Assembly: GCF_022825805.1 (NCBI RefSeq)
Contig: NZ_JAJDWC010000081.1
Coordinates: 1 to 64,000, forward strand
Reading direction: 5' to 3'
DNA: 64,000 nucleotides
Origin: Phaeobacter sp.
GTDB taxonomy: Bacteria; Pseudomonadota; Alphaproteobacteria; Rhodobacterales; Rhodobacteraceae
Each line of letters starts with the position of its first letter. The first letter of the stretch is position 1. The notes beneath the pieces are model-generated. The model ran no database searches. It was not told the origin of the DNA and worked only from the letters and a program-made list of their open reading frames with translations. Below are positions 37,305 to 45,979 of this stretch, one piece after another. Both the position numbers and the translations under genes were made by a program.

Positions 37305-37328
37305 TCGATAACGTTGACAATTTATCGA
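37305..37328. promoter_or_regulatory. Palindromic operator candidate upstream of pxpBCA
   Basis: TCGATAA-CGTTGACAAT-TTATCGA; the spacer holds a -35-like TTGACA. Confidence 0.5.
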
Positions 37329-37400
37329 CAATATGCCAGCAAATTGCAATCAATATCCTTCACGCGCCCTGCTTTCCCTCATTTTGGCCCCCGCACATCA

Positions 37401-38165
37401 ATGACCACAGACGCCACCCCCGATCCCAACACCGCGTCCCAGACCTGGCCGCAGATCCGTCCGGTTGGGGTGGATGGCCTCCTCGTCAGCTTTGCCGATG
37501 CGCTGGACGAGGCCGCAAACCGGGCTGCGTTGGCCCTGCGCGATGACATCAGCCGCCAAAACTGGCCCGGTGTCGAAGAGCTGTCGACCTCGCTGGTGTC
37601 CACCTACATTCGCTTTGATGTGATCACGACGGATCGCGCCGTGTTGTATCAGGCGCTGACCGATCTGCTGCACAGCCGCGACTGGACCAAACAACCGCCG
37701 CCACAGAACCGTCGCCTCTGGCGCATCCCGGCCGTTTTTGGCACCGATCTTGCACCACAGCTGCCGCAGGCCGCAGCCGCCGCCGGGCTAAGCGAGACAG
37801 AGGCCCGCGCACAGCTCGCCGCTGCCCGCGTTCGGGTGCAAGCCATCGGTTTTGCTCCGGGGCAACCCTATCTCGGGCAATTGCCCGAAGCCTGGAACAT
37901 TCCCCGCCAAAGCCAGCTCACCAGCCAGATTCCTGTTGGCGCTCTGGCTGTTGCGATCCGGCAGCTGGTTCTGTTCTCCGTGACCACCCCAACCGGCTGG
38001 ATGCATGTGGGACAGACTGCCGTGCGCCTGTTCCAGCCAGATGCCGAGAACCCGTTTCTGCTGCGCGCCGGCGATGAGGTGATGTTTCAGGAGGTCACGC
38101 CGGAACAGCTGACCAATATGAAAACTGACCCCTTCGGTGGCGCCACATCCGAGGTGCTGCGATGA
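37401..38165 (+). CDS. pxpB: 5-oxoprolinase subunit PxpB (KipI family)
   Basis: IRPVGVDGLLVSFADALDEAANRA...VQAIGFAPGQPYLGQLPEAWNIPRQSQLTSQIPVGALAVAIRQ. Confidence 0.9.
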   Translation: MTTDATPDPNTASQTWPQIRPVGVDGLLVSFADALDEAANRAALALRDDISRQNWPGVEELSTSLVSTYIRFDVITTDRAVLYQALTDLLHSRDWTKQPPPQNRRLWRIPAVFGTDLAPQLPQAAAAAGLSETEARAQLAAARVRVQAIGFAPGQPYLGQLPEAWNIPRQSQLTSQIPVGALAVAIRQLVLFSVTTPTGWMHVGQTAVRLFQPDAENPFLLRAGDEVMFQEVTPEQLTNMKTDPFGGATSEVLR

Positions 38166-39181
38166 CGGAGCATTTGAAAATCCTCTCCATCGGGCCCGGC
38201 GCCTCGCTGCAGGACCGGGGACGTCCCGGTTGGCTGGAATACGGCGTGTCCCGTGGAGGCGCGGCAGATCTGCTGGCCCTCGCCGAGGGGGCCGCGTTGC
38301 TGCGCCAATCACCGGATCTGGCCGCGTTGGAACTGGCAACCATGGGGGGTGAGTTCGAAAGCAGCACAGACACCGTGATCGCCCTGACCGGCGCGCCCAT
38401 GGCAGCGAGCCTTGACGGCACCACCCTGGCCTGGAACGCGAGCCACCACCTGCCTGCCGGTGCCCGGCTGCAGATCGGCGCAGTGCAAAAGGGCTGTTAT
38501 GGATATCTGCACGTGGCAGGCGGCTTTGACGGACCTGCGCCCCTTGGCGCCCGGTCCGTTCATGTCGCTGCCGGGATCGGCCAACCCTGCAAAGCCGGTG
38601 ACACCCTGCCGCTCGGGCCTGCAACCTCTACCCCCACGGCGGGGCTTGGGCTCACGGCCGAGAACCGTTTTGATGGCGGCACAATCCGCATCGTCGAAAG
38701 TCTGCAAACCACACTGTTCCCGGAAGCCGAGCGTCAGCGCTTTGAAAACACAGAATTTCGCCGCGCCAGCCGTGGCAACCGCATGGGCGTTGCACTGGAC
38801 GGGGATGGGGCGTCATTCCAGCCGGATGGCGGCCGCACTGTGCTGTCAGAGGTGATCACCCCCGGAGACATCCAAATCACCGGTGACGGCACCCCCTATC
38901 TGTTGCTGTCGGAATGCCAGACCACCGGTGGCTACCCCCGGATCGGAACCGCGCTGCCCTGTGATCTGCCCAAACTGGCGCAGGCACAGCCCGGCACGCT
39001 GCTGCGGTTTCAGTTCATCAGCCAGGACGATGCAATCCAGGCAGAGCGCCACGCCGCGCAGGACCGGCAGACCTTGCCCGCGCGCTGCCAGCCATTGATC
39101 CGGGATCCACATAAAATGACCGATCTTCTATCCTATCAACTGATCAGCGGCGCCATCGCCGGTGACGAGGACGATCTGTAA
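38162..39181 (+). CDS. pxpC: 5-oxoprolinase subunit PxpC (KipA, biotin-dependent carboxyltransferase family)
   Basis: ILSIGPGASLQDRGRPGWLEYGVSRGGAADLLAL...SRGNRMGVALDG...ITPGDIQITGDGTPYLLLSECQTTGGYPRIG. Confidence 0.9.
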   Translation: MTEHLKILSIGPGASLQDRGRPGWLEYGVSRGGAADLLALAEGAALLRQSPDLAALELATMGGEFESSTDTVIALTGAPMAASLDGTTLAWNASHHLPAGARLQIGAVQKGCYGYLHVAGGFDGPAPLGARSVHVAAGIGQPCKAGDTLPLGPATSTPTAGLGLTAENRFDGGTIRIVESLQTTLFPEAERQRFENTEFRRASRGNRMGVALDGDGASFQPDGGRTVLSEVITPGDIQITGDGTPYLLLSECQTTGGYPRIGTALPCDLPKLAQAQPGTLLRFQFISQDDAIQAERHAAQDRQTLPARCQPLIRDPHKMTDLLSYQLISGAIAGDEDDL

Positions 39182-39195
39182 GGAGCTGTGCCCTC

Positions 39196-39969
39196 ATGAC
39201 CAAAACCGTCGATTTGAACGCAGATATGGGCGAAGGCTTTGGCGCCTGGAGCCTGGGCGATGATGCCGCGCTGCTGGATATTGTGACCTCCGCCAACATC
39301 GCCTGCGGCTTTCACGCCGGGGATTGGGACGTCATGGCCACCACCATGGCGCAGGCCCGTGACCGCCATGTCGGCATCGGTGCCCATCCGGGGTTCCCTG
39401 ACCTGCATGGGTTTGGCCGCCGCCGTATGGATATTGCACATGTCTCACTGGCCAATCTGGTGCGCTATCAGCTGGGGGCCGCGCAGGCCATGGCCCAGGC
39501 CACAGGCACCAAGGTGCGCCACCTGAAACTCCATGGCGCGCTGGCCAATATGGCCGCCGAAGATCACGCCATGGCACTGGCCTGCTACGAAGGCGCGCTT
39601 TCCGTGGATCCAGACATCATCATCATGGTTTTGGCAGGCACCGCACAACAGCAGGCCGTCACCACACTGGGCTGTCGCGCCGCCTGCGAGATTTTTGCGG
39701 ACCGCGCCTACAACGACGATGCCACGCTGGTGGACCGCAAACTCCCCGGCTCGGTGATCCACGATCCCCAACAGGCCGGGCAGCGCATGGTGGATATGGT
39801 CCGCGAAGGAGCCATCATCACCGCCAGTGGCAAGCGAATCGAGACCCGGATCGACACCATCTGCCTGCATGGCGACACCCCAACCGCCGTGGCCATCGCC
39901 GCAGAGGTGCGCCGCCAACTCAACGATAGCGGTGTGCAGCTCGCAACCTTTGCAGGCGCCCCTCTCTAG
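39196..39969 (+). CDS. pxpA: 5-oxoprolinase subunit PxpA (LamB/YcsF family)
   Basis: VDLNADMGEGFGAWSLGDDAALLDIVTSANIACGFHAGDWDVMATT...GIGAHPGFPDLHGFGRR. Confidence 0.95.
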   Translation: MTKTVDLNADMGEGFGAWSLGDDAALLDIVTSANIACGFHAGDWDVMATTMAQARDRHVGIGAHPGFPDLHGFGRRRMDIAHVSLANLVRYQLGAAQAMAQATGTKVRHLKLHGALANMAAEDHAMALACYEGALSVDPDIIIMVLAGTAQQQAVTTLGCRAACEIFADRAYNDDATLVDRKLPGSVIHDPQQAGQRMVDMVREGAIITASGKRIETRIDTICLHGDTPTAVAIAAEVRRQLNDSGVQLATFAGAPL

Positions 39970-39974
39970 GGGCG

Positions 39975-40022
39975 CATCACCGGGCAATTCACTGGACAAT
40001 TCACCGGGTACATCACTGGGCC
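39975..40022. repeat. 4 x 12-bp imperfect tandem repeat
   Basis: CATCACCGGGCA / ATTCACTGGACA / ATTCACCGGGTA / CATCACTGGGCC. Confidence 0.85.
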
Positions 40023-40050
40023 CATAACCAACTGGTATCAACCGGCGGCA

Positions 40051-40371
40051 TCAGGGCGCGACATCGACCTCATAGTCAAAGACCAAAACGCCCTCGACGC
40101 CGCCCTCACATAGCGCAACCAATGCCTGACCGGCTTCTTTGTGCCGGGGATCTTCCAGATAGCGGTGCAAGGCGGCCCAACTGTCGAAATCGATAACAAA
40201 CCCATGCAGATAACCACGCTCTATCTGCTCGGGGCTTTGGCTCCGCCCCCCGGACACGGACAAAATACCTGGCAGCACAGACTGCAGCGCCGCAAGCTCA
40301 CGGACCACCCCGTCAACGGCGTGGTCCTCGACGCCCGATCGCAATCGAACCAGAACGATATGGCGGATCAT
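40051..40371 (-). CDS. Dabb (stress-responsive alpha-beta barrel) domain protein
   Basis: MIRHIVLVRLRSGVEDHAVDGVVRELAALQSVLPGILSVSGGRSQSPEQIERGYLHGFVIDFDSWAALHRYLEDPRHKEAGQAL. Confidence 0.85.
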   Translation of the reverse strand: MIRHIVLVRLRSGVEDHAVDGVVRELAALQSVLPGILSVSGGRSQSPEQIERGYLHGFVIDFDSWAALHRYLEDPRHKEAGQALVALCEGGVEGVLVFDYEVDVAP

Positions 40372-40667
40372 CATCGGCCCCCTGCTGCTCACCCCCGCTG
40401 ATCCGCTCATCTTGGTCCCGCACACCAGCGCTGTCTATCCTGAAAACCAGACCGAACGGTCGCAGGACCAAACCGCAGGTCATCGCAGCGAACTGCCGCA
40501 ACGCGCCCTATTCTTGACAAAAGCGATAGGTTTTTTTAACCCTCGCAAATGGGCCCTGTGGCCTTGAACGTGTTTCGCCAGGACAACGGCCCGCCAGGGC
40601 GCTTGATCCAAGCCGGATAATGAACAAACCAAGGTGTAAAGTGCACCTCTCGTGGCCGGAGCATTTC

Positions 40668-41696
40668 ATGATTTCCCTCATTCGCCGATCCCTTGCTGCG
40701 TCTTGCGGTCTGTCTGTTGCGTTGATGATGTCCCCACTGGCCGCACAGGAGGCCACGGCACCCGTGCAGCCGACGCTAGAGCAACCAAGCCTGGAACAAC
40801 CCACCTTGGCGCAGCCCAATCTGACGCAGCCCAGTCTGACACAGCCCGGCCTGACGCAGAGCGCACCCGTAACCACTCCGGGTGTTGCAGCGGCGCCAAC
40901 CTCAGAATCTCCCAGCGCGTCTGCCACTGCATCCCCCACAGCGACACCGGAAAGGGCGACTGTGACACCCGCAGAGGCAACGCCAACAGTCGCCGCTCCC
41001 GCCCCCACAGCATCCGAAGGCGCGACTGCAGACCTCCAGGGTATCCTGCAAGACAGCGCAAATGACGCCATGACCTTCCTGCGCGACGGCGGCCCATCCA
41101 TTTGGGCCATTGCCGCCCTCTCTGTTGTGACCCTGGCGCTCATCCTGTGGAAAATCTGGCGTCTCGCCCTCATCGGGGCCTGGTCACGGGGCAAAGCCGG
41201 CAAAGCCGTCACCGCCTTTGAAACCGGAGATATCGCCACCGCACAAAGCATCGTGGCAGGCCGCCGCGGCATTCGCTCCCAGGTGGTCGCCGCCGCGATC
41301 CACGCCAGCAGATCCCTGCCAGAAGACCGCGCCCGCGAGGAAACCACACGGGTGGCCAAACGCCATCTGGCATCGGCAGGCACCGGACTGGGCGCGCTGG
41401 AACTGATCGCCACCATTGCTCCCCTTTTGGGCCTGCTCGGCACCGTGCTTGGCATGATCGCCGCGTTTCAGGCGCTGCAGGCCGCTGGCTCCAAGGCCGA
41501 CCCCGCGCTCTTGGCCGGCGGCATCTGGGAGGCACTGCTGACCACTGCAGCAGGTATGGCCGTTGCCATTCCCGCCTCTGCCGCGCTGACCTGGTTTGAA
41601 TCCGTGATCACTCGCATTCGCCAGGATCTAGAAGACAGTGCAACGCGGATCTTTGTGGCCCAGCAGCCCCACGATCTGAAACTCGCCGCCGAGTGA
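40668..41696 (+). CDS. exbB: ExbB (MotA/TolQ/ExbB proton channel) with signal peptide and Pro/Gln pentapeptide-repeat N-terminus
   Basis: LELIATIAPLLGLLGTVLGMIAAFQALQAAGSKADPALLAGGIWEALLTTAAGMAVAIPA; N-terminal QPTLEQPSLEQPTLAQPNLTQPSLTQPGLTQ. Confidence 0.92.
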   Translation: MISLIRRSLAASCGLSVALMMSPLAAQEATAPVQPTLEQPSLEQPTLAQPNLTQPSLTQPGLTQSAPVTTPGVAAAPTSESPSASATASPTATPERATVTPAEATPTVAAPAPTASEGATADLQGILQDSANDAMTFLRDGGPSIWAIAALSVVTLALILWKIWRLALIGAWSRGKAGKAVTAFETGDIATAQSIVAGRRGIRSQVVAAAIHASRSLPEDRAREETTRVAKRHLASAGTGLGALELIATIAPLLGLLGTVLGMIAAFQALQAAGSKADPALLAGGIWEALLTTAAGMAVAIPASAALTWFESVITRIRQDLEDSATRIFVAQQPHDLKLAAE

Positions 41697-41700
41697 ACCA

Positions 41701-42078
41701 ATGCAGCTTTTGGAGGCCAAACGCCCGCGGCGCAAACCCAGCCTGACCCCGATGATCGACGTGGTCTTTCTGCTGCTGGTGTTCTTCATGCTGGCTTCTC
41801 GGTTTGGCACCGACGCCGTGCTGCAAATTCCCCTGGCCGGACAGGGCGGCAGCTATGATGGCCCGCCCCGGCTGGTGGACGTCAGCACCACTGGCCTGCT
41901 GGTGAACGGCATTGCCATTGGTGATGACGCCCTGATCGCAACGCTGACGCCACTGACCAGCAAACCCGAAGACATGATCATCCTGCGCGGACATGACGGC
42001 GCGACCCTGCAGCGGATCACCACCGTCACCGGGCTGCTGCAGGCGGCCGGGTTCCGCAATTTCGTCCTGGTGGAATAA
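41701..42078 (+). CDS. exbD: ExbD/TolR-family biopolymer transport protein
   Basis: KPSLTPMIDVVFLLLVFFMLASRFG. Confidence 0.92.
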   Translation: MQLLEAKRPRRKPSLTPMIDVVFLLLVFFMLASRFGTDAVLQIPLAGQGGSYDGPPRLVDVSTTGLLVNGIAIGDDALIATLTPLTSKPEDMIILRGHDGATLQRITTVTGLLQAAGFRNFVLVE

Positions 42079-42082
42079 ACCG

Positions 42083-42469
42083 ATGATGGAATTCAGCCCC
42101 CCACCCCGTCGTCCGCGCTCTGAATCCATTGTTCCGATGATCAATGTGGTGTTTCTGCTGCTGATCTTCTTCCTGATGACCTCGCGTCTGGCAGAACCGG
42201 AACCCTTCGACGTCACCCCACCCGAGGCCACGCACGAAACCGAACCAAGCGCCGAGCCCGTGTTGTTCATCAGCGCCGACAACAAGATCCACTTTGATGG
42301 CGCCGAAGGTGAGGCCGCGATAGCACGGTTGGCCGCCCAGACCGATCCGGGCGCAACCCTGCAGATCCGGGCGGATGCCGCGCTGGAGGCCAAAGCGCTC
42401 GCCACCGTTCTGCGCGATTTGGCCGCCGCAGGTTTGGCCCGCGCAGAATTGGTGGTCCGCCAGCCATGA
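42083..42469 (+). CDS. Second ExbD/TolR-family protein
   Basis: SESIVPMINVVFLLLIFFLMTSRLAEPEPFDVTPPEA. Confidence 0.9.
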   Translation: MMEFSPPPRRPRSESIVPMINVVFLLLIFFLMTSRLAEPEPFDVTPPEATHETEPSAEPVLFISADNKIHFDGAEGEAAIARLAAQTDPGATLQIRADAALEAKALATVLRDLAAAGLARAELVVRQP

Positions 42470-43329
42470 CCCACCCTGTTTTGCGCCTGTCCGAACTCGC
42501 TGTTTTTGCAGCCATTGCTGGGCTGTTGCATCTGGCCATTTTTACCCGAATGCCGCAATCCGGCGTCGAAGCCGCAGGCCAAGCCGGCATAGAAATGGTC
42601 TCGTTGGAGGCCGTCAACGCCACGGTCATGAAGATGGTCGAAGACTGGGAAACTCCGCCCAGCCTCACCTCCCAGGTGCAAGCGGACCAACCTGTCGTGA
42701 ACGCGGACATACCAACGCCACAGCTGCCGCAACTGGATCTGGCCCAGGCCCCCACAACCGTGGCGCAGATCCCCATGGCGCAGCCCAATCTGCCAGATCT
42801 GCTCGTTGTGGACAGCACGCCACCACCGCCTGCTCCGAAGCCAGAACCGAAACCGGAGCCAAAACCCGAACCAAAACCCGAGCCGAAACCTCAACCAAAA
42901 CCAAGACCAAAGCCTGAACCTCAACCCAAAGCCGCAGAGGCTGAACAAACCACAGCCGGTCGCGCCAAACAGCGCGCCGCGGGCAACGGCAACAGCAGCC
43001 AGGCTGGCAGTTCCGGCAGCAGCCAGGTCAGCACCGGAGACAGTGGCCGCCAAGCCAAGCTCTTGCAGGTTTGGGGGGCAAAAATTCGCAACCGGCTTGA
43101 CCGCCAGAAACGCCGCCAGCGTGTTCGCGACAGTGGGTCAGCGAAAGTTCACCTTGTGATTGATCGCAACGGCACTGTGCTCAGAAGCGCCATAACCCGA
43201 TCGTCAGGCAATGCCACAATTGATCAGGCTGTGCTGCGGACCGTGGCCAGTGCCGGGCGGCTGCCCAAAGCCCCAAAGGGTTTCGACAAGCCGCGGTTTG
43301 AATTCGCGGTGGAAATCGAATTCAAATAG
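42466..43329 (+). CDS. tonB: TonB-family energy transducer
   Basis: N-terminal TM, KPEPKPEPKPEP linker, C-terminal VHLVIDRNGTVLRSAITRSSGNATIDQAVLRTVASAGRLPKAPKGF. Confidence 0.92.
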   Translation: MTHPVLRLSELAVFAAIAGLLHLAIFTRMPQSGVEAAGQAGIEMVSLEAVNATVMKMVEDWETPPSLTSQVQADQPVVNADIPTPQLPQLDLAQAPTTVAQIPMAQPNLPDLLVVDSTPPPPAPKPEPKPEPKPEPKPEPKPQPKPRPKPEPQPKAAEAEQTTAGRAKQRAAGNGNSSQAGSSGSSQVSTGDSGRQAKLLQVWGAKIRNRLDRQKRRQRVRDSGSAKVHLVIDRNGTVLRSAITRSSGNATIDQAVLRTVASAGRLPKAPKGFDKPRFEFAVEIEFK

Positions 43330-43367
43330 TTGTTTTCGACGTCGTCGGCGCAGTCACTTAGCTGCTA

Positions 43368-43422
43368 CCCCCCCAATCGCAGGTTTTAAATCACCGGTTT
43401 CAAATCACTGCCCCCCAATCGC
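43368..43422. repeat. Nested short direct repeats at the 3' end of the lysR gene
   Basis: CCCCCCAATCGC at 43369-43380 and 43411-43422, flanking tandem GGTTTTAAATCACC/GGTTTCAAATCACT (43382-43409). Confidence 0.8.
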
Positions 43423-44295
43423 CACGCCGCCCTCCGCCAGCAACTCTTGCACAAGAGGGTTGGGGAACCGACGTCGCAGCGTGATGGCATAAAATGTCTC
43501 GCGGATGCGCGGGTGTTCGCGTGCTTCCACCAGCCGCCCGGATGTCAGCTCATCCTGCACCACGATCGGAGCCACCAGCGCCAATCCGATGTCTTCGCGC
43601 GCCAACAGTCGCATCATCGCCATATCGTCCACTTCGGCCACCACCTGCGGCACCACTGACAAACGGCTGGCCATCGCATCAAAAGCAGTACGCACACTGC
43701 TGTCAGTGGTCGGCAGCACAAAGGGGTGTTCCGCCACCAGATCCCGCACCGGGGTTTCCGGATCAAACCGTCCAGGCGTGCCCACGATGCTCACCGCCTG
43801 ATCCGCAATTTGGTGTATTTCATAAGGGGTTAGACTGTCTGTCGTCGGCTCCCGATTCATCAACACCAGATCCAGATTCAGCGTCTCCAAACCCGCCAAC
43901 AATTCCGTCGGACTGCCAGAGCGCACAATCACCTCCACATCGTGCCGCGCCAGCATCGGGCGCAAAAACCCGATCTGAAAGTTGCGGGACAACGTCGCCA
44001 GGGCTCCCACCCGCAGCGCCTGACGGCTGCGCCCGGCATCCTGCAAAGTCGCAATCAATTCCTGCCCGGTGGCAAAGATCGCATCCGCATGATCCAGCGT
44101 GATCCGCCCTGCCTCGGTCAGGTGCAGCTGTCGCCCGCGCCGGTCAAACAACGAATGCCCCAACCGCTCTTCGAGCTGCTTGATCTGCACCGACAACGCC
44201 GATTGCGACAGGTTCAGCCGCTGCGCCGTGCGGGTCAAATTCCCATCATGGGCGACGGCCCAGAAATACCGCAGGTGATGATAGTTCAATGGCAT
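43405..44295 (-). CDS. LysR-family transcriptional regulator
   Basis: LNYHHLRYFWAVAHDGNLTRTAQRLNLSQSALSVQIKQLEERLGHSLFDRRGRQLHLTEAG; divergent from dabB. Confidence 0.93.
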   Translation of the reverse strand: MPLNYHHLRYFWAVAHDGNLTRTAQRLNLSQSALSVQIKQLEERLGHSLFDRRGRQLHLTEAGRITLDHADAIFATGQELIATLQDAGRSRQALRVGALATLSRNFQIGFLRPMLARHDVEVIVRSGSPTELLAGLETLNLDLVLMNREPTTDSLTPYEIHQIADQAVSIVGTPGRFDPETPVRDLVAEHPFVLPTTDSSVRTAFDAMASRLSVVPQVVAEVDDMAMMRLLAREDIGLALVAPIVVQDELTSGRLVEAREHPRIRETFYAITLRRRFPNPLVQELLAEGGVAIGGQ

Positions 44296-44411
44296 TCATT
44301 CACTTTAGTCGAACGAAACAATGCGAACAATGAATTTTTCTAAATACTGGAACTGGTCTAGCTACCGCCGCAACGCAGCAGAAACCTGCTGCCGCCTGAT
44401 GGGAGATCACT

Positions 44412-45962
44412 ATGTTCCTTTATCTGCTGCCGCTTCTGGCACCTTTGTTCCTGCTCGCCATTGCGGTGCGCGCCCGCTCCACACCAGGCACAAGGCCCGG
44501 CGCTTTGCCGCGTCAGGCGGAATGGGCCGCGCTGGCCACATTTGCCGTCTCTGCCTTGTCCACGCTGATGCTGGTGATGTCCGGCCCCGGCAGCTCACCA
44601 CTGGTGGGGCTCTTCGGGGTGGGCCTGTCGGTCCGCCTCGATGTGGTCAGCGCCACCATGCTCTGCCTGGTCAGCTTCATTGGCTGGATCGTGCTGCGCT
44701 ACGCCGCGACCTACATGGACGGCGAGGCCCGCCAGGGCGCCTTCACCGGCTGGATGGCGACCACCTTGGCCGCGGTTCTGCTGCTGGTGATGTCCGGCAA
44801 CCTGATCCAGCTGCTGCTCGCCTGGGCTGCCACCAGTCTCAGCCTGCACCAGCTGTTGCTGTTCTACCCGGAACGCACCACAGCCCGCCGGGCCGCCCGC
44901 AAAAAATCCGTGGTCGCTCGCGCCGGTGAAATCTGCCTGGCCATCGCGGTTCTGCTGTTGGTGATCACCTATGGCACCACCGATATCGCCACCGTTCTGT
45001 CCACGGCCACGCCCACTCTGCCAACCATCATTGCCGCCTTGCTGATCGCGCTGGCTGCGGTTCTGGCCTCGGCACAGTTCCCGGTGCATGGCTGGCTGAC
45101 CGAGGTGATGGAAGCCCCGACCCCGGTCTCCGCCCTGTTGCATGCAGGCGTGATCAACGCCGGCGGCTTCCTGTTGATCCGCTTTGCCGATGTGATGCTG
45201 ATCGCCCCCGGGATCATGGCGCTTTTGGTGATGCTCGGCGGGTTTACCGCACTCTTTGGCGGACTGGTCATGCTCACCCAACCCGCGGTAAAGACCTCGC
45301 TGGCCTGGTCCACGATTGCGCAGATGGCCTTCATGATGATGCAATGTGGCCTCGCGCTGTTCCCGCTAGCCTTGCTGCACATCGTCGCCCACTCTCTTTA
45401 CAAGGCGCACGCCTTCCTCAGCGCTGGTGAAGCGGTCAAGGGCGTGGCCGCCATCCGCCGCCCCGGCCCTGTCGCGGTCCCCAGCGGGCGCAACGTGATG
45501 CAGGCCTTCGGCATTGGCATCGCCATCTATGCGCTGGTCGGCGGCACCTTCGGCTTTGATGGCAAATCGGTGCAGGCCATTGCCCTTGGGGTGATCCTGA
45601 TCTTCGGTGTGGCCTATCTGCTGGCACAAGGCTTTGCCGATGCGGCCCCAGGTGCTCTGACCCGCCGCACCGTGATCTATGCCGCCGCCACATCCGTCAG
45701 CTATTTTGTCCTGCAAATCATCGCGTTGAAACTCACCGCCGGGACATTGCCCGCAACGCCACCCCCCGGCCCGCTGGAATGGGCGCTGATCGTCCTGGCC
45801 CTCCTCAGCTTTGGTCTCGTCGCCATCGCACAGGCCACATTCCCGCTCTGGGCCACCCATCCCGCAGCGGCCGGGCTCCGGGTCCACCTGTCCAACGGAC
45901 TATACGCCAACGCGATTTTTGACCGGATCCTCAAGGGCTGGTCAGCCAGAGCCACCACCTGA
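44412..45962 (+). CDS. dabB: DabB: NuoL/MrpA-type membrane subunit of the inorganic-carbon accumulation complex
   Basis: Proton-pumping NDH-type: HGWLTEVMEAPTPVSALLHAGVINAGGFLLIRFADVM...LAWSTIAQMAFMMMQCG; directly upstream of dabA. Confidence 0.9.
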   Translation: MFLYLLPLLAPLFLLAIAVRARSTPGTRPGALPRQAEWAALATFAVSALSTLMLVMSGPGSSPLVGLFGVGLSVRLDVVSATMLCLVSFIGWIVLRYAATYMDGEARQGAFTGWMATTLAAVLLLVMSGNLIQLLLAWAATSLSLHQLLLFYPERTTARRAARKKSVVARAGEICLAIAVLLLVITYGTTDIATVLSTATPTLPTIIAALLIALAAVLASAQFPVHGWLTEVMEAPTPVSALLHAGVINAGGFLLIRFADVMLIAPGIMALLVMLGGFTALFGGLVMLTQPAVKTSLAWSTIAQMAFMMMQCGLALFPLALLHIVAHSLYKAHAFLSAGEAVKGVAAIRRPGPVAVPSGRNVMQAFGIGIAIYALVGGTFGFDGKSVQAIALGVILIFGVAYLLAQGFADAAPGALTRRTVIYAAATSVSYFVLQIIALKLTAGTLPATPPPGPLEWALIVLALLSFGLVAIAQATFPLWATHPAAAGLRVHLSNGLYANAIFDRILKGWSARATT

Positions 45963-45979
45963 ACACGGAGCGCCTACAG

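Noticed and set aside
41608-43053. 481-aa minus-strand ORF spanning exbD and tonB
   Set aside because: Antisense artefact crossing three recognisable plus-strand genes; the Trp/Arg/Phe repeat region is the complement of the KPEP repeat in tonB.
44287-44335. ATTCATT/AATGAAT inverted repeat in the lysR-dabB gap as a LysR operator
   Set aside because: Arms are AT-rich and short with a long spacer, and overlap the lysR start; not distinctive enough without footprinting.
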